From positions 27,668 to 91,667 of the forward strand of contig JAPLQI010000073.1 in assembly GCA_026399755.1 (NCBI GenBank): DNA of 64,000 nt. Reading direction: 5' to 3'. Origin of the DNA: Pseudomonadota bacterium (lineage in GTDB: Bacteria; Pseudomonadota; Gammaproteobacteria; Burkholderiales; Chitinibacteraceae). A program made the position numbers and the translations under genes. This document shows, piece by piece, positions 43,159-52,255 of this stretch. The notes under the pieces are model-generated. The model had not been told where the DNA came from and ran no database searches. It saw only the letters and a program-made list of their open reading frames with translations. How positions within the stretch are numbered: position 1 is the first letter of the stretch; each line of letters begins with the position of its first letter.

Positions 43159-44331
43159 TCACGGCAAGGCATCGGCGGTGTTCCGGTTGAGGGTGTATCG
43201 GGCGGGCATGAGTAGCGGCCATAGCATGATCAGTAGGGCAAAGCCGCCAGCGGCTAGCCAGAAAGGCATGCTTAGGCCGTGTTTGGCGACCAGTATTCCA
43301 GCGGAGTAGGAGGACAGCAGCACACCGATGTTTTGGAATAAATTGATTTTGCTGTAGTCGCTGGCATAGGAATCCGGTGTGCTGATTTCAAACAGCAACA
43401 TATCCAGCCTTACCGTCAGTTGAAACGATGCCCAGCCAAATAGAACGCGGCCCAGTAATACCCAGCCGGTTTGCCCGCTGGCCTGTAGCACTAATCCGGC
43501 CAAGCCCAGCAAGAGGCAAAAGTAAATGCCATCCATAAAACCGCTACGTTTGTGATTCAGCCAAAGTGCGGCTAAGCCTACTGCGGCGGGAATGGCATAG
43601 ACCCATGCGGCTAGCTGCATGCCGTGTTCTGGCGCGATGGCCTGCCAGTATTGAACAAAGAAGGGCACGATCTGGTATTCGCTGAAGTAAAACAGCAGCA
43701 TCAAAATGCCCAGCAGATAGATTTGCCGGCCACCACCTGTGGCTGGCGAGTGGCTGACTGGGGCGGCGGGGATAGGATCTCGATCCAGCCCTTTTTTAAG
43801 CACATAGCGGCACATGGCCATCTGGATAAAATCACCTGCGGCCATCAGTAAAAATGCCTGTTCCATCGGCCAGTAGCTGAGCATTGCGCCGCCAATAACT
43901 GCGCCAGCGATATGGCCAAAATGCACCACGATCGATAACACGCCTATGGTGTGGGCATGTTTTGATTCTTCCTCTCTTTGCATAATGTGGGGATAAACCA
44001 GCAGGTAGCTGGCTTTAAACACAATCATCGCCAAAGACAGTAGCCAAAATAGCCAGAGTGAACCCACGAAGCTACATGCAATGCAAAGCAAGCCTGCTGC
44101 AAGCTGTGTCCAGCATAAAAGCCTTAGCGTATTCGTAGTCCGCACGATTCTTGCCCAAAAAGGCAGGGCCAGCATGGCGGTAAGGCAGATGGCGGCAATA
44201 TAGCTGCCCACGTGTTCGGGGCTGGTTTGCCCAAAGCGCCCCGCAAAATATTGCGGATAAAAAGGCAGCAGCATGGAATCACTGAGCACGGCCACGGCCG
44301 TCATCATGATTAAATAAAATTTTAGGCCCAT
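43159..44331 (-). CDS. MFS transporter, probable siderophore exporter (AlcS-like)
   Basis: The 390-residue protein has about twelve hydrophobic segments and a modest MFS signature around LPFWARIVRTTNTLRLL. It overlaps the end of the hydroxylase gene by ten bases and precedes the acetyltransferase. In related dihydroxamate clusters (for example alcaligin) an MFS protein exports the finished siderophore, which is the most likely role here. Sequence alone does not show direction or substrate. Confidence 0.8.
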   Translation of the reverse strand: MGLKFYLIMMTAVAVLSDSMLLPFYPQYFAGRFGQTSPEHVGSYIAAICLTAMLALPFWARIVRTTNTLRLLCWTQLAAGLLCIACSFVGSLWLFWLLSLAMIVFKASYLLVYPHIMQREEESKHAHTIGVLSIVVHFGHIAGAVIGGAMLSYWPMEQAFLLMAAGDFIQMAMCRYVLKKGLDRDPIPAAPVSHSPATGGGRQIYLLGILMLLFYFSEYQIVPFFVQYWQAIAPEHGMQLAAWVYAIPAAVGLAALWLNHKRSGFMDGIYFCLLLGLAGLVLQASGQTGWVLLGRVLFGWASFQLTVRLDMLLFEISTPDSYASDYSKINLFQNIGVLLSSYSAGILVAKHGLSMPFWLAAGGFALLIMLWPLLMPARYTLNRNTADALP

Positions 44332-45641
44332 GCGTGTTGTGCCTGCTGTTGCATTGAGGAGGGCAGACCGAAAGTTTGAAACGCGATGCGCTCCTCTATC
44401 GGATAAATATCGCGGCCAAGGATTTCGCGCAGGATGATGGAATTGCGATGGCAGGCCATGGTGAGATCAGGCGCGGCTAAGCCATGCGTGTGCAGCTCGG
44501 CGTTTTGCACAAAAATATCGCCCCCCTTGATGTCGATGCTGTAGTTGCGCGCTACATCAAAGCGGCCGCGTTTATCCCGCTTAATTCTGTGGGCAATGCC
44601 TTGTAAAAACGCCGGCTCCTGATAGCAATAGCCGGTCGCTACTATCAGCGCATCGCTTTGCTGAGTTGCAACTTGATCTTGTTCGGCGTGTTGTAAATCG
44701 AGGATGAATTCCCCGTCCTGATATTGGCAGCCGAGTAATTCAGTATTGGTGAGCAATCGGCTTTGCGGCGTGCCATGCAGGCTTTGCGCATATAGCTCGT
44801 CGTAAATGGCGTTAATGGTGCTGCGATTAATGCCTTTGTAGAGGCCTTTTTGCTCTTGCAGCAGCTGGTCTCTGGTGGTTTCGGGCAGGGAGTGGAAATA
44901 ATCGATGTAGTCGGGGGAAGTCATCTCTAGCGTGAGCTTGGTGTATTCCAAGGGGAAAAATCGGCTAGAGCGAGTCAGCCAATCGACGCGGTAGCCCAGT
45001 TTGCGGCTGTCTTTGAGTAGATCGAGATAAATTTCGGCGGCGCTTTGACCACTGCCGGTGAGTGTGATGGATTTTTTACGCTGTAGCTGTGCCTTATTTT
45101 TAAGGTATTCCGAGCTATGGATAAGATGCGATCGAACCGGCTCGCAGCAAGGTGGCAAGCAAGGCTTCGTGCCTGTACCTAGCACCAGCTTACGGGTGCG
45201 ATATCGAATCTGCTCACCGTTTTGGGTGGAGATGCAAAGCAGCTCGTAGTATTGCGCGGCTTCGTTATAGCTAACTAGCTTAACAAATTGATTAAAGCGA
45301 ATCGGGTTGAGCTGTGCTGCGGCCCATTGGCAATACTGATTGTATTCTTGCCTCAGTAGAAAGAAGTCTTCTTTGATATAGAAGGCATACATTCTGCCGC
45401 TTTGCTTTAGATAATTGAGAAAGCTATAAGGGCTGGTGGGGTCGGCCAGCGTGACCAAGTCAGCAATAAATGAGGTTTGCATGGTGGCCTGATCAAGCAG
45501 CATGCCAGGGTGCCAGTTAAATCCATCGGCCATATCTATAAAGAGGCCGTTAAGCTCATCCAGTGGCTGGCTTAGGCAAGCCAATCCTAGATTGAACGGC
45601 CCCAGTCCGACGGCAATAAAGTCATAAATGGGTTCTTTCAT
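44322..45641 (-). CDS. siderophore N-monooxygenase (lysine/diamine N-hydroxylase, IucD/AlcA-like)
   Basis: The 439-residue flavoprotein hydroxylates the terminal amine that becomes the hydroxamate. It shows the FAD site VGLGPFNLGLA (about 11-21), SFIADLVTLADPTSPYSFLNYLK, the NADPH site LTGSGQSAAEIYLDLL (about 195-210) and the C-terminal ATGYCYQEP motif. The length matches IucD/AlcA/PubA (about 430-460). It is the first gene of the minus-strand siderophore operon, facing a Fur-box-like site and the divergent receptor gene. Whether the amine is lysine, cadaverine or putrescine is not resolved. No decarboxylase lies in this window. Confidence 0.92.
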   Translation of the reverse strand: MKEPIYDFIAVGLGPFNLGLACLSQPLDELNGLFIDMADGFNWHPGMLLDQATMQTSFIADLVTLADPTSPYSFLNYLKQSGRMYAFYIKEDFFLLRQEYNQYCQWAAAQLNPIRFNQFVKLVSYNEAAQYYELLCISTQNGEQIRYRTRKLVLGTGTKPCLPPCCEPVRSHLIHSSEYLKNKAQLQRKKSITLTGSGQSAAEIYLDLLKDSRKLGYRVDWLTRSSRFFPLEYTKLTLEMTSPDYIDYFHSLPETTRDQLLQEQKGLYKGINRSTINAIYDELYAQSLHGTPQSRLLTNTELLGCQYQDGEFILDLQHAEQDQVATQQSDALIVATGYCYQEPAFLQGIAHRIKRDKRGRFDVARNYSIDIKGGDIFVQNAELHTHGLAAPDLTMACHRNSIILREILGRDIYPIEERIAFQTFGLPSSMQQQAQHAWA

Positions 45642-45761
45642 GCTGACACCTTCATGTGAATTGACCTTGGTTATTACTTGTAAATTGCTGGTGTTTCATT
45701 ATTTCTAGTTACATAAAACTTACTTGTTTTTCCTTAAGAACAATTATCTGTGTCAGAGGAT

Positions 45762-45779
45762 GCATGATAAATATCATGC
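45762..45779. promoter_or_regulatory. palindrome in the siderophore/receptor divergent region
   Basis: GCATGATAAATATCATGC has perfect seven-base arms around AAAT. It lies in the 243-bp divergent region, upstream of the hydroxylase gene, and could be a second regulator site or a weak Fur site. Confidence 0.4.
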
Positions 45780-45789
45780 CACAGATGAC

Positions 45790-45814
45790 AATGAGAATCA
45801 ATATCGTTATCATT
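45790..45814. promoter_or_regulatory. Fur-box-like operator
   Basis: The stretch starts AATGAGAATCA and ends CGTTATCATT, forming an imperfect inverted repeat close to the Fur consensus (GATAATGATAATCATTATC). It lies between the divergent siderophore operon and the TonB receptor gene, where iron repression of both would be expected. Confidence 0.7.
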
Positions 45815-45884
45815 TGTCATTTCGAGGCCAGTGCGGTCACTTCGTACCCATTGGCGGCTATCTCTTTATGGACAGGAACCTTTA

Positions 45885-48038
45885 ATGAAACAGCGATCAC
45901 CATTGTTTACGCTTCGGGTATTAAGTCAGGCCTTGTGCAGCGCAGCGATTATTTCAACGCCAGCCTTTGCCGCGACAGAGCTGGTCACTTTGCCGGCCGT
46001 AAGCGTAAAAGCCAGTGCAGAGCAAGCTGGGTCTAAGGAGCAAACTCAGGGCTGGTTTAGCCGTAGCAGCCAAGGGGCGAGCAAAACAGATACGCCGCTG
46101 CGCGAATTACCGCAGTCGGTATCCGTGGTGAATCGCCAGCAAATCGAGCAGCAAACGCCGCAAACAATCGGTGAAGCTTTGAATTATTCGGCGGGGGCGT
46201 TTTCTGGTTTGGTGGGTGGGGGTAATCGTTATGATTACGTGGCTTTGCGTGGCTTTGTAGACAATAGCGTTGAAAACACCGTGCTCGACGGCCTGCGGCT
46301 GATGTCGGATTCGGGCAGCTTTAGCGCGATGCAGATCGATCCCTATTTTGTAGAGCGTATCGATCTGATTCGTGGCCCAGCCTCGGTTTTATATGGGCGA
46401 TCATCCCCTGGTGGCTTGGTGGCGCTCACCAGCAAACGCCCGCAAGCCTCAGAGCAACATGAAGTACGCGTAGATTTGGGCACAGATGCTCGCCAAGCGC
46501 TGGCGTTTGATAGCACGAATGTGCTGAATGAATCTGGCACACTCAGCTATCGCCTGACAGGCTTGGCTCAGCGTGCTGACAGCATGCAAGATCATGTAGA
46601 AGAACAACGCTTGACGCTGATGCCACAGCTGTTGTGGCAGCCCAATGAAAATACCTCTCTTTTGCTGCAAGCCTATTTGCAGAAAGATCCCAAGGGCGGC
46701 TACCACAGCGGTGTGCCCTATGAAGGCAGTGTGACTGAGCGCGCAGGCCAAAAAATCAAACGTAGTTTTTATGATGGCGAGGCCGATCTGGACGTGTTTG
46801 AGCGCACGCAGCGCATGCTGAGCTATCAGTTAGAACATCGCTTTAGCCCCGATTGGAAGGTGCGCCAGAACTTGCGCTATGTTTCGTCCGATGTAAAAAC
46901 CGGCTCGGTGTATCAGAAAGGCTGGAAGGGCGATCGCACTTTGGAACGTGGTTTTTCTGGGGCGAAAGAGAGCTTGTCTGGGCTGGCAGTGGACACCCAA
47001 GTTGAAGGGGCGCTAACAACGGGCTCTATGCAACACGCATTGCTGGCGGGCTTTGATTACCAAACAAGGAGTAACGAAGGTTATTGGTCTTGGGCGTCGG
47101 TGAGCGATATCGATGCCTTTACCCCTGCCTATGGTAAGACGGCGCTGACCGACCCGGGGCAAACCGATTGGCAAAGAGATTTAGACCAAACGGGCGTGTA
47201 TCTGCAGGATCAGATCAGCGTAGATCGTTGGCGCTTTACACTTGGCGCGCGCTACGATCATGCCAAAGTAACGACCAAAGATTTAAGCGCTAATACCCAA
47301 GCTAATTGGGAAGGGGGGCAGTGGACTAAGCGCCTTGGTGCCCTTTATCTATTTGATAATGGCCTCGCCCCCTATGCTAGCTTTAGTGAGTCTTTCGATC
47401 CGAATACCAATACTCAGCAAGATGGCTCTCTGCTGGAGCCACTTCGTGGTAAGCAATATGAAGTGGGGCTGAAATATCAGCCAGCTAATAGCCGCACTTT
47501 GCTGACCGCCGCTATTTATGATTTGGAACAGCGCAATTTGGCATCTACCGTGCCGAACACCAATTACTCCATCCCTGTGGGCACGGTGCGCTCGCGTGGC
47601 TTGGAGCTGGAGGCTAATACGCCGCTGAATGATCAGCTTACTATGCTGGCCAGCTATACTTTATCGCGTATGGAAACTCAGGGCAAAGATGCTGAAACGC
47701 AGGGTAAAACACCGGTGCAAGTGCCAGAGCATAAGGCCTCGCTTTGGCTAAATTACACGCCCGTCAACGGGGCGGAATTGGGCCTTGGTTCGCGCTATAT
47801 CGGCAGCACTTGGGCTGATACCAGTAATACCCTGAAAGTACCCGCCGTTACCTTGATCGATTTTTCACTTAATTTACAGCTCGGCAATTTGATCGATAGC
47901 CGCTTTAAAGGCGCATCCGTTCAGCTCAGCGCGAATAATGTATTAGATAAAGACTATATTGCATCGTGCTATAGCAGCAATTATTGCTACTTTGGCCGTG
48001 GCCGCACCGTCTTATCATCGCTGCGCTATCAGTGGTAG
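45885..48038 (+). CDS. TonB-dependent ferric siderophore receptor
   Basis: The 717-residue outer-membrane receptor starts at ATG 45885 (AGGAA ribosome binding site) with a signal peptide ending STPAFA|ATEL. The plug domain follows: TDTPLRELPQSVSVVNRQQIEQQ, then IDLIRGPASVLYGRSSPGGLVALTSKRP. The C-terminal beta-barrel ends ...RTVLSSLRYQW with the terminal aromatic residue. It belongs to the hydroxamate group (FhuE/FauA/FoxA-like). No N-terminal signalling extension of the FecA type is present, so control is probably by Fur through the site upstream. It is divergent from the siderophore genes, which suggests it takes up their product. Confidence 0.92.
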   Translation: MKQRSPLFTLRVLSQALCSAAIISTPAFAATELVTLPAVSVKASAEQAGSKEQTQGWFSRSSQGASKTDTPLRELPQSVSVVNRQQIEQQTPQTIGEALNYSAGAFSGLVGGGNRYDYVALRGFVDNSVENTVLDGLRLMSDSGSFSAMQIDPYFVERIDLIRGPASVLYGRSSPGGLVALTSKRPQASEQHEVRVDLGTDARQALAFDSTNVLNESGTLSYRLTGLAQRADSMQDHVEEQRLTLMPQLLWQPNENTSLLLQAYLQKDPKGGYHSGVPYEGSVTERAGQKIKRSFYDGEADLDVFERTQRMLSYQLEHRFSPDWKVRQNLRYVSSDVKTGSVYQKGWKGDRTLERGFSGAKESLSGLAVDTQVEGALTTGSMQHALLAGFDYQTRSNEGYWSWASVSDIDAFTPAYGKTALTDPGQTDWQRDLDQTGVYLQDQISVDRWRFTLGARYDHAKVTTKDLSANTQANWEGGQWTKRLGALYLFDNGLAPYASFSESFDPNTNTQQDGSLLEPLRGKQYEVGLKYQPANSRTLLTAAIYDLEQRNLASTVPNTNYSIPVGTVRSRGLELEANTPLNDQLTMLASYTLSRMETQGKDAETQGKTPVQVPEHKASLWLNYTPVNGAELGLGSRYIGSTWADTSNTLKVPAVTLIDFSLNLQLGNLIDSRFKGASVQLSANNVLDKDYIASCYSSNYCYFGRGRTVLSSLRYQW

Positions 48039-48097
48039 TTGATGAGCTTCGCTGATACCGTCTTCAGTCACATCTATCGTTAATTTTTGAGAAAAGC

Positions 48098-48125
48098 TGC
48101 CTCAAATCATTGAGGCACCTTTTAA
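48098..48125 (+). terminator. terminator of the receptor gene
   Basis: TGCCTCA pairs with TGAGGCA across ATCA, followed by CCTTTT. Confidence 0.6.
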
Positions 48126-48126
48126 A

Positions 48127-48552
48127 TTAGTTACAGCGTAGCGTTTCAGATTGGCCTTCCCGCACATAGGCTCTTTTCATATTGCCACGGCAAGAATATT
48201 CAATGGTTGCCATTTTTTGGTAACCATCTGAAGGATCGCCACACCATTGATTACCGGCTTTGAAGTGATAAGACGATTTGCCATTGGCAGAACGGCCCAG
48301 CCTCTCGGTAAAATCACAGCGCCCACGCGCAGAACCATATGTCGCTTTTGATATTTGAATTTTGCGGCTGTAATTTCCCTGACCACTACTGCTACCGCTA
48401 TTCATCATCCTCATTGCTTCACGAAACCCATCTCGAAAACCATCCTGATACTGCGAATTTTTGCCTCGCAGCATGTCTTCAGGCATTCTCGCCTCACTGG
48501 CCATCAGGCCCGTTGAAACCAGAGCAAGCATACAAAATATTTTAAGTTTCAT
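48127..48552 (-). CDS. small exported cysteine-containing protein of unknown function
   Basis: The 141-residue protein begins with a signal peptide (MKLKIFCMLALVSTGLMA|SEA). The mature part has a Gln/Gly/Arg-rich stretch (YQDGFRDGFREAMRMM), a Ser/Gly linker, and a C-terminal domain with four cysteines (RCDF, WCGD, SCRG, LRCN) that could form two disulphides. I do not recognise the family. It is monocistronic and convergent with the receptor gene. Confidence 0.7.
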   Translation of the reverse strand: MKLKIFCMLALVSTGLMASEARMPEDMLRGKNSQYQDGFRDGFREAMRMMNSGSSSGQGNYSRKIQISKATYGSARGRCDFTERLGRSANGKSSYHFKAGNQWCGDPSDGYQKMATIEYSCRGNMKRAYVREGQSETLRCN

Positions 48553-48974
48553 CGCATCGCCTTATCAATTGGTGGGGGAGCATCTAATTTTTTGTATGCA
48601 GAAACAAGCCACTTAATTACAGCGGTGTAATAAGGCACATTTATTCAGCTTACTTTATTTTTGCAAAATCTTACTCAATTTATCCACCCAAACTCATCGA
48701 ACGTCGCCTCCCCGCTTACCAATTCCGCCATCATGAAACGAGAGTTAATGCAGGGTTGAAACGACTGGGTTAGACTGAGCGACAGGCCGCAGTCGGCCAA
48801 GAGCGGAAGTAATACTGCACTTGTTCATGCTCGCATGAGCGTCTGCAGCCCTTCTGATAGCAGGCGCTAGTAGCTCGGTTAATGCGTTAGTAACGCTTGA
48901 GGCTTAAATTGTAGAAGTTGAAGTCGTTTAATAAAAATTACATTAAAAATCAAAATTATATGGCATTACTTATT
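48553..48974. other. gene-free spacer with short inverted repeats
   Basis: No ORF is supported. A GCGTTAGTAACGC palindrome lies at about 48888-48900. The right end is AT-rich. The segment may contain remnants of an integron-type recombination region, given the GTTAGGC site that follows. Confidence 0.4.
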
Positions 48975-48983
48975 GCGTTAGGC
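48975..48983 (+). other. GCGTTAGGC, attC/attI-like core site
   Basis: GTTAGGC at 48977-48983 fits the integron core consensus GTTRRRY. It lies 58 bases before the start of a lone gene whose stop codon overlaps a RYYYAAC half-site. Two further TTAGGCCT copies follow within 35 bases. A short motif can occur by chance. Confidence 0.35.
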
Positions 48984-49040
48984 CTCACCCGATTAGGATT
49001 AGGCCTCAATGAGTTAGGCCTACTTAATAGTGAGGCCACA

Positions 49041-49568
49041 ATGAACTTTAGCGACCTTATGTCGTTGCCATACAAAGGCGATTACGATCATGATATCGAT
49101 CTCGATGCGATATTGAATGAGCTCCCTGAAACACCTCGTGAAGTTGCACGCCAACTCTATTCAGAACATGGTAGAAATAAAGATTTTCAGGACACTTATG
49201 GACTGATTAATATCAGTCAAATCAAATGGGTAAAAGTAAGCGAAAGAGCCGAAATAATTGTCGCCTCATCAATGAATCCAGACTTTGATGAATGGTTTCG
49301 AACTGCAGCAGGTAGAGTGGGCTCCTTTACAAAGAAAGGCTGGGAATGTATCCACACTAGAAAAGATGTTCAAGAACATTGGAAAGAATTCAAAACTTGG
49401 GATCTGCCCCCTGTGACAATTAGCGCTGCGCTAGTCGGATTAAAATCACCGCTACACCTCGTAGAAGGGCACTCCCGAGTTGGATTACTTGCTGGGCTTA
49501 TTCAGCATGAAATTTTACCAAAGCAGTCTATGCATCATATTTGGTTAGGAACTGCAAACATGGCCTAA
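49041..49568 (+). CDS. hypothetical protein, possible integron-cassette gene
   Basis: The start at 49041 is chosen because GAGG lies a few bases upstream. Longer frames to 48918 pass through the TTAGGCCT repeats. The 175-residue protein (MNFSDLMSLPYKGDYDHDIDLDAIL...) ends with PLHLVEGHSRVGLLAGLIQHEILP...HHIWLG. This recalls a ParB/Srx-like 'EGH-R' loop seen in many lone hypothetical proteins. I cannot name its function. The stop codon overlaps GCCTAAC, an attC-like end, and a core site precedes the gene. Its AT content differs from that of the flanking genes. Lateral acquisition is likely. Confidence 0.65.
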   Translation: MNFSDLMSLPYKGDYDHDIDLDAILNELPETPREVARQLYSEHGRNKDFQDTYGLINISQIKWVKVSERAEIIVASSMNPDFDEWFRTAAGRVGSFTKKGWECIHTRKDVQEHWKEFKTWDLPPVTISAALVGLKSPLHLVEGHSRVGLLAGLIQHEILPKQSMHHIWLGTANMA

Positions 49569-49604
49569 CAAGACATTCAACTGAACTGGTCGAGACGCGT
49601 CTGC
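49563..49604 (+). other. attC-like 5' half site overlapping the stop codon
   Basis: GCCTAACAAGACATTCAA begins at 49563 and closely resembles the R''/L'' half of integron attC sites (RYYYAAC start, TTCAA nearby). No matching GTTRRRY end is found in the next 140 bases, so the site would be incomplete. From here to 49922 there is no gene. Confidence 0.35.
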
Positions 49605-49923
49605 TTCATATCCATTACCAGCCACTTATAGTACCTACTACTCAATGTCGGCAATGGGTCGGGTGCTGCCACTCAAGCCCTGTGGATAAATACGAAAGCG
49701 CAAGGGGCAATATCCGATAAGAACGGGTGGATAAATTGATAAGAATCTGCAATTTTCTCTAAAACACCGTAGCCATCAACAAGTCTTTGTAAATGCCCAC
49801 CTCACACTCGCCAGTGTGCGAACATCGCCCACCAGCGCGGCAAGATGGCTGAATAAATTAAATAGCCGAACATACCTAGGCATAGCCTGTACTCCATCGA
49901 TTTGGAGCTGAAAAAATTGGATA

Positions 49924-49957
49924 AAAAAAGCCCCCGCTTTTATGAAAGCGGGGGCTT
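49924..49957 (-). terminator. Rho-independent terminator of the chitinase gene
   Basis: AAGCCCCCGCTTT pairs with AAAGCGGGGGCTT, with a T run on the minus strand. It lies 39 bases past the chitinase stop. Confidence 0.88.
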
Positions 49958-49995
49958 CCTAGGCTATTGCCCTGTGATGACTTAATAAAAATGAT

Positions 49996-51747
49996 TTATT
50001 TCAGCTTCACATTCCAGTTCTTTTCTACACACTTCACATAATTGCCTTCGATCAGTGCGTTGTATGGCGTTTGGTAATCGACCAATTGGCACTGATTATC
50101 TTGCCCCGCACTCCAAGTTTTTTCCCAGAAAATAGGGTAGGCGGCGGAGCTGCCTTTTTCGAAGCGCTGCATGCCGGTGCACTTCATAGATTCTTGCTTA
50201 ATATCCCAGCCTAAATCACGTGCAAACTCGCTGTAGTAGTCGATGCGATTTTTAGCAGCTGGTTTGAGGGTTGCATCTTGGCATTCGGCGTTAATAATTT
50301 GAATAGTGGTTGGGAAGTCATTGCCCAAGCCACGCGCCTTATCCTGAGCATTCGGCACCCAAGTGCCGTCGATCACATGCAGCATCGATGGTTTTGGTGG
50401 CTGTGGATACACAAAGAAGAAGGTGGCAGAAGCCATATTCAACCAGCTTTCTGCGATCAGATCCGGCTCGTTGAGTAGCTTGGTTTGGTCGCCACTAAAC
50501 ATCACTTGCGAGAACGGGCCATAGTTGTAGTTGTAAGAAAGCTGCTTAGCGCCACGGCCAAAGTACTTTTTAAAGCTACCGTCCGCGTTCTTACCGCAGG
50601 TCCATACGCCGTTAAATACCGGATCGGTACATTCGGTGTTGTAGCCGCAGCCAGTGCCGGTTTCGTTGCAACCCATTTCACGCACATGCACCAGCGCCTG
50701 ACGCCATTCATCAATGCCGTATTGGGTGACGCTATGGCCACCGGTTTCTTGGGCAAAGTGGGCAAACATGGTGGCGAGCGAGCGGCGGCAGATTTGGTCT
50801 GCATTGCGGCCATCGCTGTAGTCATCGCAAATGCCTGGGAATTTGGCGACGGCTTGCAAGAAGCGCTGATAGGTATAGCTAGGATGACGCACTGAGAAAT
50901 AGTATTGAAACTTTTGCTCAGAAACGAGCGCTTCAACCCGTTTTACATTCAGCGGGTTATCACTTTTGCCTGGGGCAACGGCATCCACAATGGTGTTGCT
51001 GGCAGTGCGTACCGATGCTTTTACTTTGCGGAAAAAATCGTTATTAGTGAGGTCGGCTTCGCGGGCTAAAGCTTGGCTAAGCGTTGGCACACCGTCTGAT
51101 GGCGTAGGAGGTGGCGTTGCGCCGCCACCTGTGCTGCCACCGCTACATGCTCCATTATCGGCCCATGTGGCGCTCTTGCCTGGCTCTTCGGCAGCGTTCA
51201 CCCACCATTTTGCGGTGTAGTTGCGGTTGGTGTAGCTCACCACACTGCCACCGACATAGCTGCTGCTGGATGTCCAAGCTGCTTTGCAAGCGGCAGCGCC
51301 GGGGACCGGGGTCGGAAGAGCTGTAGGTACGGGGGTTGGAAGCGGCGTAGGCGCCGGAGTAGGAAGCGCTGTTGGAACGACCGTTGGGGCCGGTGTCGGT
51401 GCTTTTGTTGGTACTGCCGTTGGAACAGCTGTTGGAGCGGGCGTCGGCGCTTTTGTTGGAACTGCCGTTGGCACAGGCGTTGGAGCAGGTGTTGGCACTT
51501 TAGTAGGCGTCGGGGTTGGTACAGGTGTCGGCACAGGCGTTGTGCCGCTGACTAATTCCCAAGGCCCCCATTGCTCGGCGCCAGGCACATTGCCTTGTGT
51601 CCACCATTTTGCCTTCCAGACTTGGCCTTTGTAAGTGGCGCTTGATCCCGCCGTATACGTGCTGCTGGCGCTCCAATCTGCGGCCATTAAAGTGGCGCTC
51701 ATAAACATCGCGGCTAAGAGTGCCGTGACTTGTATCTTTGCTTTCAT
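49996..51747 (-). CDS. secreted GH19 chitinase with two chitin-binding modules
   Basis: From ATG 51747 (GGAG upstream) the 583-residue enzyme has a signal peptide (about 1-22). A CBM5/12 module follows (about 23-66; [21 protein letters not shown]), then an 80-residue Pro-Thr linker (about 70-150) and a second CBM5/12-like module (about 154-202; [22 protein letters not shown]). The GH19 catalytic domain runs from about 225 to the end. [12 protein letters not shown] holds the likely general-acid Glu (about 334), and [16 protein letters not shown] is the family signature. It should hydrolyse chitin outside the cell, possibly exported by the type II system encoded at 700-4183, though that link is inferred. 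Confidence 0.94.
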   Translation of the reverse strand: MKAKIQVTALLAAMFMSATLMAADWSASSTYTAGSSATYKGQVWKAKWWTQGNVPGAEQWGPWELVSGTTPVPTPVPTPTPTKVPTPAPTPVPTAVPTKAPTPAPTAVPTAVPTKAPTPAPTVVPTALPTPAPTPLPTPVPTALPTPVPGAAACKAAWTSSSSYVGGSVVSYTNRNYTAKWWVNAAEEPGKSATWADNGACSGGSTGGGATPPPTPSDGVPTLSQALAREADLTNNDFFRKVKASVRTASNTIVDAVAPGKSDNPLNVKRVEALVSEQKFQYYFSVRHPSYTYQRFLQAVAKFPGICDDYSDGRNADQICRRSLATMFAHFAQETGGHSVTQYGIDEWRQALVHVREMGCNETGTGCGYNTECTDPVFNGVWTCGKNADGSFKKYFGRGAKQLSYNYNYGPFSQVMFSGDQTKLLNEPDLIAESWLNMASATFFFVYPQPPKPSMLHVIDGTWVPNAQDKARGLGNDFPTTIQIINAECQDATLKPAAKNRIDYYSEFARDLGWDIKQESMKCTGMQRFEKGSSAAYPIFWEKTWSAGQDNQCQLVDYQTPYNALIEGNYVKCVEKNWNVKLK

Positions 51748-52255
51748 TGTGTCTCGCTCCATCCAAAATAAAGGCTGGTTTGTTGGCTAATGCCTAGGAT
51801 AGGCAGTAGCGCAAATCAGGTTTAGAGAGGTTTGCAGGCTTTTCGCCCATCTGATTTTGCTTGAAGTGGTATCTTCAATTATCGTTGTAAGGTTTGCGGA
51901 TAGTAGCAGCTGTAGTCGTTGTGTCAATGATTACAGAGATGTATTTGATGATTAATTAGGGCATTGTTATATTCTGGTGGCATGAGGCAATTTGGCACAA
52001 TTTTATGCTCGTGATTGCTAAGTGATTGTTATGAAAGGATATTGAAAGCAAGAAGAGAAGTGGCGCTCTAGGATGCTTGAGTTTGCTGATGTGCTACTGC
52101 AAATAAAGGGGAATATTTCAGACTAAGCAGCAAAAAGGACGTGAAGTGGTATTACGTAAGTTGAGTTTGTGGTTGTTATTTAATTGGCGGTGAACGGCGT
52201 TAGTGCGAGGTTTGAATCCGGTATACTTGCAGCCATTGATTCACTTGCTGACGAG
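51748..52255. other. gene-free divergent promoter region
   Basis: This AT-rich stretch lies between the chitinase (minus) and the lysine-rich protein (plus). A TATACT -10-like box lies at about 52221. No repeat family or RNA gene was recognised. Confidence 0.4.

Noticed and set aside
51284..51634. Antisense Val/Gly-rich open frame opposite the chitinase linker
   Set aside because: It is the mirror of the repetitive Pro-Thr codons and has no ribosome binding site or domain.
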